Below the pieces are notes generated by a model. The model was not told the DNA's origin and did no database searches. It saw nothing but the letters and a program-made list of their open reading frames with translations. The translations under genes were made by a program, and so were the position numbers. From NCBI GenBank assembly GCA_030180075.1, contig JASNJN010000257.1, positions 1 through 36,440 of the forward strand: a stretch of 36,440 nt of DNA. Reading direction: 5' to 3'. This stretch comes from Mikrocytos mackini. Its lineage: Eukaryota > Endomyxa > Ascetosporea > Mikrocytida > Mikrocytiidae. Shown one piece after another: positions 1 to 9,167 of the stretch (positions are counted from its first letter, which is position 1; every line of letters begins with the position of its first letter).

Positions 1-1292
1 TAGGAGAGCAAAGGGAATTTTTTTACATGCTCCCAAAACATGTCCGACAGTTTCCCATGTGGAATGACACTTCCGACATAGGTTGGAGAGGTCCCGGTTT
101 ATGACTTTTGCCCATGTCCGGATATCTCCTTTTCCGTCCTGTAACTGCGAGATTTTCTTGCTATCGTTACGAGACAGACCTGGTTGTTTAAGCCACATAT
201 GGGTGAGCTGGTGGTTGACAAATTCCCTCATTCTGGCTCTGTTAAAACCAGATGGGAGCTTTGTTGCATTCCACTTTAAAGGGTTTTGTTTTCTTTATTC
301 ATCGACACGGAACATGGATGTGTTCCGTCCATTAAGTTGCTGAATTCTTTCAGCTTCTTGCTGGATACGACCCACTATATCCACCTTTGTTGCCTTCATC
401 TCTGGTCTACGGTTTATTAACCATTCCTGGGCTCTCACAATGTTTTCAGCGAGACTGCCATTGATGAATCGACTATTGCCTTCACTTGACACTTCATCCA
501 ATTTGCACGCTTTAAGGTACTTGGAGACTGCTAGTGTTTCTAGCCAGTATTCTTGTTTGAAGTTTGGCAATCCAAAACCACCTACCTCTGGCCTAGCATG
601 GACTCTCCCGTTTGAGATCTTCCATGGGATCCTATTGGCACTCTTGACCTGGACTCTAGCGAATCTGGTAAGATCCTCCAGTTCCGTGTCCGTGAATCGT
701 AGACATTGGCCTACGAATCTGATCAGAGGGGCAGCATACACCAACATGAGTTTTCCCACGTTGACTACGTTGATGAGTGTCAGATGTGGGAAGACTATTT
801 TTTTAATTCTCGCCTTCGCCTCTTTGGTAGTCATTGTGTTGTTCCAGTGTTGCTTGAACCCAAGGTATTTGTACTCATGGNTTGCAGTCACCATAGAGAA
901 ATCACTAACACCCTGGGTAGAGTTTTTCTCTTCCTCAGTTTTGTTCGTAACAATACCGCTTTTGGGATTGTTAATGAACAAGCCGACTAGTTTAGCCAGT
1001 TTACGTATTTCGCTAACTTTACGGCCTAGTCGGTGTAGTGATGAGTCAAACAGTTCGATGTCATCCATGTAACATATTTTGTCCACAGAGACTTCATCGA
1101 CCAGCGTTGATATTTTCATCGCATTGTCTTGGTTTGCTCTCAACACAGTTAGTGCCACACAAAAGAGGGTTGGGGACATTTTGTCTCCCTGGAATATACC
1201 TCTTTTAATGTTTATCTGCTCACTCTCTCCCTTGAAGTTCGTTATATACGTCCTCCAGAGGGGCATGAGTGCTCGCAGAATGGCTACTCACT
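1..1292 (-). mobile_element. LINE-A' : 5'-truncated non-LTR retrotransposon fragment (RT palm to zinc knuckle)
   Basis: Read on the minus strand, this encodes the middle of a reverse transcriptase. Visible are motif B (RGIFQGDKMSPTLF), motif C with catalytic YMDD (ICYMDDIELF), the thumb region (YKYLGFKQ) and, near the window edge, a zinc knuckle of CX2CX8HX4C form (CRKCHSTWETVGHVLGAC). The fragment is closely related to the RT frame at 4446-7877, which has the same motifs in the same order (GHVLGAC against GHILGGC). The frame opens at about 1292, upstream of motif B, so motif A and everything before it are missing. That is typical 5' truncation during target-primed reverse transcription. The 3' part, including the endonuclease, lies beyond position 1. 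An in-frame TAA at 295-297 interrupts the coding sequence, and base 881 is ambiguous (n). Non-functional copy. Confidence 0.9.
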
Positions 1293-1639
1293 AGGGCTCC
1301 CAAAAAGCATTTTTTTCAAAATTGCATATGATTATTATTACGTCATTTTAACGCTCTAGAACGATTTTCAGGTCACATAGAGCCTCTGGTAGCGTTTTTA
1401 AAAGCAATGAAAGGCAATAAAGCAATTTTGGGCAATTTTTAGGTAAATTGGCTAAAATAACAGCAATTTGGCGTAGTAAATGGAATTATCTGAGTTGTTA
1501 ATCTGGCAAAATTCAAATAAAAAATTTTGACGAAAAAATCAAAAATTAAATTCACCATATTTATCATTAATAGTTATTTAATATCGTTTAAAAAATGTTA
1601 AATTTTTAAAAAATCTCATACCCTCCAACAAACAAGGTG
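1293..1639. other. AT-rich non-coding stretch
   Basis: No convincing reading frame or paired terminal repeats were found. It lies between the 5' break of the minus-strand LINE fragment and the first coding sequence of LINE-A. It may include the 5' UTR of LINE-A, whose exact 5' end cannot be fixed by eye. Confidence 0.4.
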
Positions 1640-3682
1640 AGACCTTGCAGGACAGGGAAAAGGGGAATAAAGACGTACCGAGCTCTGCGTCAATGTCTTC
1701 TCTCCCGAATAAGCCTAAAACGGCGGCTGCAAGGGAGGGGTTGAGGCAGCACCTATGGAAATGGTCAAGGCTACGAATTCGAAGCCCGAAGTGCCAATCC
1801 AAAGGAGCAATGCTGACAGGGTACCCGAAAGGGCGGATAAAGCCGCGGCCAACAGCCGCCAAAGCGGAGGGTCACCCGGAATAAACGCACAAATCCAACC
1901 GTGTAACAAATTTAAGCGAAAACGGTTCGTCACTAATAGTGATGGACTTGTTGTGCCTGTTCCCAGTCCCAAACCCAAAAAGGTCAATAAGAAGGGTGTT
2001 AACAGGTTTAAACCCAAATTGAATCTTATAACCAAGTGGACCGACAAACACCAGCAGAAGAGCACTAGCACTTCTAAAACACAAATTGCTGATTATACCG
2101 TAAAAACTGGCAAGCCAGACATCATCAGTGAAGGTGTCGAAAATCTTGCAAATTTTTCAAAAATAAAATCTAAAATTCTAAAAAATTCCAAGATGCCAAG
2201 AAAATCGACAACAAAGGGCGACAAGGTGAAGGAACCCCCACAAAGGTGGGCAACGAGCCCAAAGCCTCGGGAGGTGAGAACCAGAACCAGTCGCAGACGA
2301 AAACTATGACCGAACTTCCGACTCCCTTAACTACACCTGACAAAGCAAAGAACCAGACAGAAAAGAAAGAAACGGAGGAGCCAGTAAACACAGGAGCCCC
2401 CACTACACCATCTCCATCAACGGAGGAAGGAAAGGAAGTGGCCAACAGGGAAGATAAGCAAGAAACACTCCCAAAGACGGCAGAAAAAGAAAACAAAAAA
2501 GAAAACAACAAAGAAAGAACGGCGGCGGAAGAAGAAAAGCTGTTTGAAAAGGCCTGGAGAGAGTTAGAAGCTAAAGAGTCATCAGTCCCCACAAATGTCT
2601 CAAAATTGACAGTGGGACAAAGATATGACTTACTTGCCAATGAACCACTCTTCCCCAGCAACACAACAGCAACCGCCAGCCCAGGAAAACTAGAAGATGA
2701 AGCACAGACATTACTTAAAGAAGGCAGGAAAGACGAGACAAGACCTGTTGATAGGATTATCGTCAACGCCATCATGAAGGACGCGACCAACTGGATGATA
2801 ATCGCAAAAAACAAAAGAACCGATGCAAAAGCGTTAGTTCGGAAGTTAGTAAGCGAACAAACAGAAGGCCAAGAAGTTCTAGCAACGGCGATAGACAGGA
2901 TACTGGGTCTATTAGACTATCCATCCAGGACAAAGTGTCTCAAACTGCCACAGCATGAATGGCTTGCGTCCCTACTAGCACAGGAGGTACCACACCTCCT
3001 AATACGTATGCTCTTAGGTTTATTCCATTCCAAGAAAGTCAGGCCGACCCACGGAGTGATGGATGGCTGGTTCCTAATAAGTTTCATCCAATACTGGTAC
3101 AAATCAGTAAGGAAATTAAAGGACCATGCCCTCTCAGCCCCAAAGGACGAAAAGTCACTTTACTGGTGGAAAAGAAAAGCCCTTAAAGCAGCTAGTACGT
3201 TAAGCAGCGAAGGAATCTGGAACCTAGTCCCGGTATTCTCGAAAAAGAACATTTCGAACTTTCCGGAGAAAGGGGAAGATATAGCTGAACTCATCAAGCT
3301 ACCTATCCCCCCGCCAAAAGAGAAACACTAACACAAGTCAGTAAAAAGGCAAAAGTAATAACCCCAGGTGTGATACCAACACCAAATAGAGGGGAAATCA
3401 CAGTGCCAATTAAGACAACGAATGTGATGAATCTCAAACTCGGGGAAGTGAAGGAAATGTTAAAGGGAGCGGTCATAAAAGAAAAAGGAACTTTAGATAA
3501 AATAAGAGAGGACATAATCAGCAAACCTGTTGATAAAAAGCTACAACTAGTCAACGTATTTACTCTAAAAGAATCGAATATTAGACATAGAAACAACTGT
3601 AGCGAAAATGATGGGACATCAAAGAGCCGAACATTCAGCCCTAAAGGTCACGAGGAATGTGATCGAAACACTGGTAAATCTC

Positions 3683-4058
3683 CACTAAACGAAGAAATCT
3701 GGAAAAAAGTTACCCTGTATTTTACGTTTTTATACATCATAATTATGTCAATTTTATATCAAAACAAGCCTAGGTCTATGTCTATCGCTGATTTATCACA
3801 TAAATACTTTATCTTTCAAAATAATTAGTTATTGTTGAATAAAATATAAGAATGGCCATATTACACTGTTTTGTGTGAAAAATCTTAATTTTTTCAAAAT
3901 TTCAAACACCAACTAGATTAAGCAAATGAAAAACAACATATCATTTAAATTAGCGCTAGATAAATCATTTGCATATACTGGTTAATAATGTAATCGAAAC
4001 ATGTTCAAAATCATGTCTTTTTCGGGGGTAACTTTTTTCCAGATTTCTTCGTTTAGTG
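3683..4058. mobile_element. 376-bp non-autonomous TIR element inserted in LINE-A ORF1
   Basis: The ends are perfect 33-bp terminal inverted repeats beginning CACTAAACGAAGAAATC. They are flanked by the direct repeat TAAATCTC at 3675-3682 and 4059-4066. The boundary can slide by one base, giving a 9-bp repeat TAAATCTCC. The interior is AT-rich without coding capacity. Excision with one repeat copy restores the ORF1 frame exactly (384 bp removed). The CACTA start recalls CACTA/CMC elements, but those make 2-3 bp duplications. An 8-9 bp duplication points instead to a P-, Merlin- or MULE-like integrase, so the superfamily is unresolved. Confidence 0.9.
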
Positions 4059-4445
4059 TAAATCTCCTAACGAAGAAGAGGGAATAGAAATCCAAAACCA
4101 GATAGATCCAAAAGACCTCGAGCTCACAATTGTGAACGGGCTAAACATAAATAATTATAATATTATTAACGACGATCATGATCTTAATATAAATTGTGAT
4201 AATAATAATAACAATAGTTATTTTGACCATGTCGATGGAGAGGATCCAATCCAGGAACCCATAATAAACACAGTGTACAATGAACACAGTGCAGAACATC
4301 GACACGAAACAGGACCCAACATCACGAACGGTGAACAAGAAGGGGGAATCCTAAACAGATCCAAACTGAATCTAACAACCATGGACCCCCAACCCCTCAA
4401 CCAAATCCCAAACCACAAACAGGTAGTCGGTAACATGGAAGGGGA

Positions 4446-7400
4446 GTGCATAGTGCCCCCTTCACCAAACCAAAAAGGATACCCAAACCCCCAACAAATA
4501 AGACTGCACTGACAGTTGCAGAGGGACAGGGAACAAATATAGGGCACTCTAGTCAAACCAGACCGGACAACAATGCACCTGAACCTGGTCTCTGGGACAA
4601 GACCATTGAGCTCGTGAGGCTGGAGGAATCCAATGGCCACAAAGTACGACCGATGATCCGACCCAGAGTAGGGATTCCCAAACATATCGATAAGGAACTG
4701 TCACAGATCCTTAAAGACAAAAGGGAAACCATGGACCTAACCCACCTTAGTGCCTTGTGCTACGTGGCATACTGCCGCGGAGAAGACATAAGGGAATCTA
4801 ACCTAAAAGGTAGGGCCAGCAAGCTGGACGGTATAAAAAAGACCATCAATAAGCTGTCGGCGCTCAGGGACCAAAAGATGTCTCAAGAAAAAGCGAAGGC
4901 AACCCGAGTCCAATACAAAGTCAAAAACAGCAAACAGGCCGCTCTAAGGATAGAGTTGCTTAAGGACAAACTACACAGGCTCCGAGTCCAAAACAACTAC
5001 AAAGGGTTAAAAAAAGCCATTGTAGTAGAGAACCTTGAAGCTGAGAGGTTTTCAAGATACCGACAAGCAAAAACAACTTCCCCTACGACACACAATGTAA
5101 AGGCCCCTGAACGCCACATCGAATTTTGGCGTTCCCAATGGGCATCTCTTCCTACTACAGAACAGAAAGAATACTTACTACGAAGAGCAATTGATGACTG
5201 TGGCTTCAACTACTGGGGCAAGATTACCACAAACGCCAAGATCTCAGCCGAAGACATCGGTAGGGCATTGTTACACACGAGCCCATGGAAAGCCCCTGGA
5301 CCTGATATGGTTTACGCGGACATCGTCAAACGATACCGCAAATTAATCGTCCCAATACTAGGAAGGCAATTCAATGAGATCTGGTATGGAAGACTTACAC
5401 CCCCCATGTGGTTTACTAAAGAAAGGACCCGTCTCTTCAAAAAGAATGATGGAGACGACACAGATCCTAAAAACTTTAGGCCCATCACCATGCTCAACAC
5501 CTACTACAAACTCTTCACATCCTGCATTGAATCCAGAATCATCAGAGCGATGCTTCGCACTGGAAATTGGGACAATGACCAGAGAGCAAATAGGAGATCG
5601 AAACGAGGTTGCCTGGATGCGCATATGATCTCAGAGACCACCATCCAAACGTACAGGAAGGTACTCAACAAAAACATTCATACTGCTTACATTGACTTCC
5701 AGAAAGCATATGATAGCGTTAGCCATGATGGCTTAATGCAAATCATTTGCTCGATGGCAGGAAATAAGGGCAGCCCTGATTTGTTGAATATCACAAGAAC
5801 CCTATCAGTCTTGATGTCCAGGTGGCACACAGTGATTGTCAACGCCAACAATGGCGAGGATCGAATTGATATAGAGAGAGGAATCTTCCAAGGTGACAAG
5901 ATGTCACCAACTCTCTTCTGTGTAGCATTGACTGTACTGAAAGCCATGAACGCGAGTCGGAACAATTCCCTATCCGTTAAACTCTTTCAAACAAACAAGA
6001 TCTGCTACATGGATGATATCAAGCTGTTTGCCCCGACCCTTGATAGTCTCGAGGAAAAGGTAGCACAAACCAAGAGTCTCGGAGCGTTGATAGGTCTCCG
6101 GATAAATGACTCCAAAAGCGGTTTGTGTTCCGAGGCTGGACCTGGACATCTCGAAGAATATGACAACCTCAAAAAGTTTCCCCTCATAGGCGTTGAGTCG
6201 TGTAAGCACTACAAATACCTAGGCATAAGGCAAGCTTGGGTCAATGCTAACACCACAAGAGACGAAATACTGAAAGAGGCCAGAAAAAGGATACGTAGGA
6301 TCATCAAGTCTAAGTTGACGATAGCCAACATTAGCAAGGTGATTAGAGTCTACGTATCCCCATTGGTAAGATACATTTCCCAAGTTATGGAATGGCGAAT
6401 AGCCGACCTCCGGGGACTCACCAGATTCGCTAGAGCGCTGTTGCGGAAAAGCGGCCGAGTCCCATACGGACTCTCTACCGGGAGAATGCACTCTCCCACC
6501 GAGAGGGGCGGCTTTAACCTCCCGAACTTTGAGGAAGATGACTATCTTGAGGCTATCTCTGTATGCAGGTATTTCGACAGACTCCAGACGTATGAGGAGT
6601 GCCCAATGGCATATGAACAGATATATGGAACTAGAGACCAAAAGTGGAAAAAGGATCCGAATGTCTCTGTTCATATTATAAGAAGCCAGCACCTTCTCCA
6701 ACAAGCCCTCCGCTCACGTGGCTCCAAACAAAAGACGATAGTCCAAAGAGCCCGTGACAAGGTCACTAACTACCAATTCGAAGGAAAGCGAGCACTCAGA
6801 CATAAGCCGGAGCACGAAGAAGTGCGTATTATTCGCGAAAACTTCTATCGTAACCACATTAAACAGTGGGATAGCTCTAAGCTACAGTCTGGGTACAACA
6901 CGATCCGGAAGCAAGAGCATCTGGACCAAAAGGCATCAAACATATGGCTATCGAAGCCAGGATTGAGTCTTTACGACACACGACGTGTTCTCCTGTTGCA
7001 AGAAGGACGCGGTGACGTAAGGTCATGGAAACACAGGGTCAACTCAGCAGTAGACCCAACGTGTAGAAAATGCAAAGGAAGCCCCGAAACCGTTGGGCAC
7101 ATCCTAGGTGGTTGCACAGTAATACCATTCAGTCTGCTAAAAAACAGACATGATGCAGTGGTACTACAGATCGCCAACGATGTAATCAACAACAGACAAC
7201 TGGGAAAGAAAATCCAACTGTCAGAAATGGGAGCAAGAGTAGAAAGATCGGATGGTATCTTCACTCTAGTACTAGACCAAAGGGTCTGGTACAAAAAAGA
7301 AGGAGTGAAAACCTCACAGTTACCTGACATCTTCTGCATAGATAACCACAAGAGGAGAATCATAATCCTCGAAGTTGGCGTGAGTGCAGAAGACCTAATT

Positions 7401-7877
7401 ACTGTGAAAGAATCCGAAAAGAAGGAAAAGTACAAGGCTCTTCCTGAAATTCTGAGGAAGAAATACCCCGGATACAGGGTGACCAACTACACTTTTGTCA
7501 TAGGACAAGTGGGTGCAATCACTAAGGACGCGTCCGAGAATCTAACCAGGTTCAGAAAAGCAACTGCCAAGCCCCATGGGCTTGGCAGAAACCAGTCTGG
7601 CTCTAGGGCAGCGCAAAAAGTTGAGCTACTCTCAAGGATCCAAAATGTGAACCTAAAAGGTAGTCTCAACATATACCACTGGTTTTCAACCAAGTTGGGA
7701 GATGCGCAACCCGGGAACCAAACGCCAAAGCGGCCAATGCCGGCAGCCTATAAGGGACCCTTAGAAGCATTCATCCAGAGGAGAAGCAGAGTAGGGAAGA
7801 AGAATTTCCCCGCAGTCAAACGCTACGTCCACAACATAGGTAAAGCCTTTAGCCCCGCCCCTGCAGCCCGCCACTGA
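4446..7877 (+). CDS. LINE-A reverse transcriptase / REL endonuclease (1143 codons, no ATG)
   Basis: Copies element RNA into a nicked chromosomal target. Order of parts by residue: basic N-terminal region; WKAPGPD at 281-287; RT fingers FRPITMLN at 344-351; motif A YIDFQKAYD at 415-423 with catalytic D417; motif B FQGDKMSPTLF at 481-491; motif C YMDD at 521-524; thumb; zinc knuckle C873-C876-H885-C890; RHD at 901-903; and a REL endonuclease with LPD at 959-961, ILEVGVS at 974-980 and KESEKKEKY at 988-996. All catalytic residues are present and the frame has no stop over 3.4 kb. The first available initiator in this frame is GTG at 4446, and the frame is open from 4434, so translation probably comes from ORF1 by -1 frameshift rather than independent initiation. 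An alternative is that a single-base deletion split a formerly continuous ORF. No N-terminal DNA-binding fingers are visible. Confidence 0.9.
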   Translation: MHSAPFTKPKRIPKPPTNKTALTVAEGQGTNIGHSSQTRPDNNAPEPGLWDKTIELVRLEESNGHKVRPMIRPRVGIPKHIDKELSQILKDKRETMDLTHLSALCYVAYCRGEDIRESNLKGRASKLDGIKKTINKLSALRDQKMSQEKAKATRVQYKVKNSKQAALRIELLKDKLHRLRVQNNYKGLKKAIVVENLEAERFSRYRQAKTTSPTTHNVKAPERHIEFWRSQWASLPTTEQKEYLLRRAIDDCGFNYWGKITTNAKISAEDIGRALLHTSPWKAPGPDMVYADIVKRYRKLIVPILGRQFNEIWYGRLTPPMWFTKERTRLFKKNDGDDTDPKNFRPITMLNTYYKLFTSCIESRIIRAMLRTGNWDNDQRANRRSKRGCLDAHMISETTIQTYRKVLNKNIHTAYIDFQKAYDSVSHDGLMQIICSMAGNKGSPDLLNITRTLSVLMSRWHTVIVNANNGEDRIDIERGIFQGDKMSPTLFCVALTVLKAMNASRNNSLSVKLFQTNKICYMDDIKLFAPTLDSLEEKVAQTKSLGALIGLRINDSKSGLCSEAGPGHLEEYDNLKKFPLIGVESCKHYKYLGIRQAWVNANTTRDEILKEARKRIRRIIKSKLTIANISKVIRVYVSPLVRYISQVMEWRIADLRGLTRFARALLRKSGRVPYGLSTGRMHSPTERGGFNLPNFEEDDYLEAISVCRYFDRLQTYEECPMAYEQIYGTRDQKWKKDPNVSVHIIRSQHLLQQALRSRGSKQKTIVQRARDKVTNYQFEGKRALRHKPEHEEVRIIRENFYRNHIKQWDSSKLQSGYNTIRKQEHLDQKASNIWLSKPGLSLYDTRRVLLLQEGRGDVRSWKHRVNSAVDPTCRKCKGSPETVGHILGGCTVIPFSLLKNRHDAVVLQIANDVINNRQLGKKIQLSEMGARVERSDGIFTLVLDQRVWYKKEGVKTSQLPDIFCIDNHKRRIIILEVGVSAEDLITVKESEKKEKYKALPEILRKKYPGYRVTNYTFVIGQVGAITKDASENLTRFRKATAKPHGLGRNQSGSRAAQKVELLSRIQNVNLKGSLNIYHWFSTKLGDAQPGNQTPKRPMPAAYKGPLEAFIQRRSRVGKKNFPAVKRYVHNIGKAFSPAPAARH
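4482..4488 (+). promoter_or_regulatory. Candidate -1 ribosomal frameshift heptamer (C CCA AAC)
   Basis: In the ORF1 frame the codons read TAC CCA AAC CCC, so the heptamer is phased as X XXY YYZ, the canonical -1 slippery pattern. It lies within the region where ORF1 and the -1 RT frame are both open (4434-4512), 21 nt before the ORF1 stop codon. A possible stem (4504-4507 with 4518-4521, then 4508-4510 with 4514-4516, one bulge) follows 15 nt later, longer than the usual 5-9 nt spacer. The motif is seen in the sequence; its use is inferred. Confidence 0.5.
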
Positions 7878-8215
7878 GAGCTTTGAGTGATAAAAGAGAA
7901 AGGATCCAAAGAGAGTCTTAGGCAGCCAACCTTAGTGTCACGTACACTTAAAGACGGGTGCAGGGCTACTTGCCCATACACACCCTTAAAGAGCCGATCC
8001 TTCTGAGGTGAAGCCACCTCCGGTTTAGGAGGCATACTAAAATTGTCTTTGACAAAATTTATAGGTGGCGTAAGTCCTGTGTGAAAGAAATGAAAGAAAG
8101 GAAAAAAAAAGAAAGGAAAAAAAGATAAGGGAGAAACAAGGAAAGTGAACGAAAGAGGGATCCTTTCTCTGATGAGGGAACTAATCACACAGTTGGAAGT
8201 AACCGTGTTTAATCA
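7878..8215 (+). other. LINE-A 3' untranslated region
   Basis: G+C-richer non-coding sequence follows the RT stop. It contains a short hairpin around 8007-8022 (GAGGTG pairing with CACCTC), a purine-rich gaaag tract at about 8083-8130, and an abrupt change to AT-rich DNA near 8215. LINE 3' UTRs are normally what the RT binds; that role here is inferred. The exact 3' end is not determined, as no target duplication could be matched to the uncertain 5' end. Confidence 0.5.
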
Positions 8216-9167
8216 TTAACACACTAATTAATTAATGATATAACACTGTTTATAAAAAAAAACATGTAAGCAGAAATATTTTACAATTAAATACAGTGGA
8301 AATAATAAATAACATTTTCTTGTTTTAAATAAATACTTAATTAAAAATCATTGTTGAATAAATTGGTTAAACAATAAAATTCTTCCTAATCTAAATTCAT
8401 CTATTTGCTTTTCTAACAACCTATAGTTAAACATTACTATTTATCCACGCTATAACAAATGGTTTCAGTTGGACTCTTTCACATTTTTTAATGTTAGATC
8501 ATATCATTTAACATCTTTCAAACCATGTGAAGTTATTTCTGTTTAAATTTCCGCATATTGTAAAGTCTTCAGCGTTATTATCCGTTTTCGTGTATTTCCT
8601 TGATATTGTAGACCAACAAAAGAATAGCTATAATTTTTTATAATCAGTTGATCACGTAGCTCTTTGTGGTTTATATACCTACTTATTATATGAGCATAAG
8701 TTGTTAATTCATACGTTTTCTCGGCATATATTGGTCTAATTGGTCATTTTATGTCGTCTGGTGTTTTGTTAGCAATTTATCGTGACGTTTATGCATTTAT
8801 CATTCTTGGCTTAGTGATTCCGAATTGGAATCATGTGTATGCAATAAACGAAGAATCTGAGCTTGTATGTTATGCTATAGAAGTGTTATTTCTTGTTCTC
8901 ATATCTGTTAAAATTTTAAATTTACAAACACGAAAATTATCAAAACAAGTCAACCAAAGGTTTATATCAATAAACAAAATAATATGGTGTAATTTATTAC
9001 AAACATTAAACATATGCTATTTTGAAACAAAAATTAAGTGTAATTAGAAAAAGGTTAGTTCCTATAATATATGGTATGTATCCTATAATGAGTGGAAACA
9101 TGAATTATTCGCGTTGCCTTTCTACCAGGAAGCCCGCATAGTTATAGACAGATCGAAAATGTTCTAG
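8216..9167. other. AT-rich intergenic DNA
   Basis: No supported gene. A 98-codon open frame at 8751-9047 has two hydrophobic stretches but no recognisable motif, and it lies directly before a decayed transposase. It is not called as a gene. Confidence 0.5.

Larger units (their letters stand above)
1693..4512 (+). pseudogene. LINE-A ORF1 (broken; split by a TIR element)
   Basis: A continuous low-complexity, Lys/Pro/Thr/Glu-rich coding signal runs through several frames: about 1693-1884, 1755-2309, 2246-3331, then 3334-3682 joined to 4067-4512. Each change is a -1 shift, the third near a C run and A run at 3310-3330. The best-folded part is around 2570-3300, with helices such as EEEKLFEKAWRELEAKE and a Trp-rich segment (MDGWFLISFIQYWYKSV). 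No RRM, CCHC or C2H2 finger is recognisable, so its role (presumably RNA binding, as for LINE ORF1 proteins) is inferred from position. Removing the element at 3683-4058 with one TSD copy rejoins the frame as ...NTGKS-PNEEEG.... The frame ends in TGA at 4510-4512, overlapping the RT frame. The start at ATG 1693 is a guess; no clear start context is visible. Confidence 0.6.
1640..8215 (+). mobile_element. LINE-A: REL-endonuclease non-LTR retrotransposon (R2/NeSL-like clade)
   Basis: Extent of one element, with approximate ends. It comprises a basic, low-complexity ORF1 (1693-4512, broken), an RT-zinc knuckle-REL frame (4446-7877), and a more GC-rich 3' UTR that changes to AT-rich host DNA near 8215. 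The class is set by a C-terminal REL-type endonuclease after a CX2CX8HX4C knuckle, with no N-terminal apurinic endonuclease. That organisation is known from R2, NeSL, CRE and Dong type elements. Base composition is visibly richer in G+C than the flanks. A 376-bp TIR element (3683-4058) sits inside ORF1. The fragment at 1-1292 is a second, truncated member of the family on the opposite strand. Confidence 0.75.

Noticed and set aside
440-1072. Plus-strand open frames opposite the LINE-A' fragment
   Set aside because: Shadows of the minus-strand RT, which has YMDD and motif B.
8168-8200. CTGATGA-containing segment resembling a hammerhead ribozyme core, in the LINE-A 3' UTR
   Set aside because: No following GAAA core and no matching stems; a single heptamer match is not enough.
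8751-9047. 98-codon open frame with two hydrophobic stretches
   Set aside because: No family motif, AT-driven composition and a position directly before a decayed transposase; length is within chance for such DNA.
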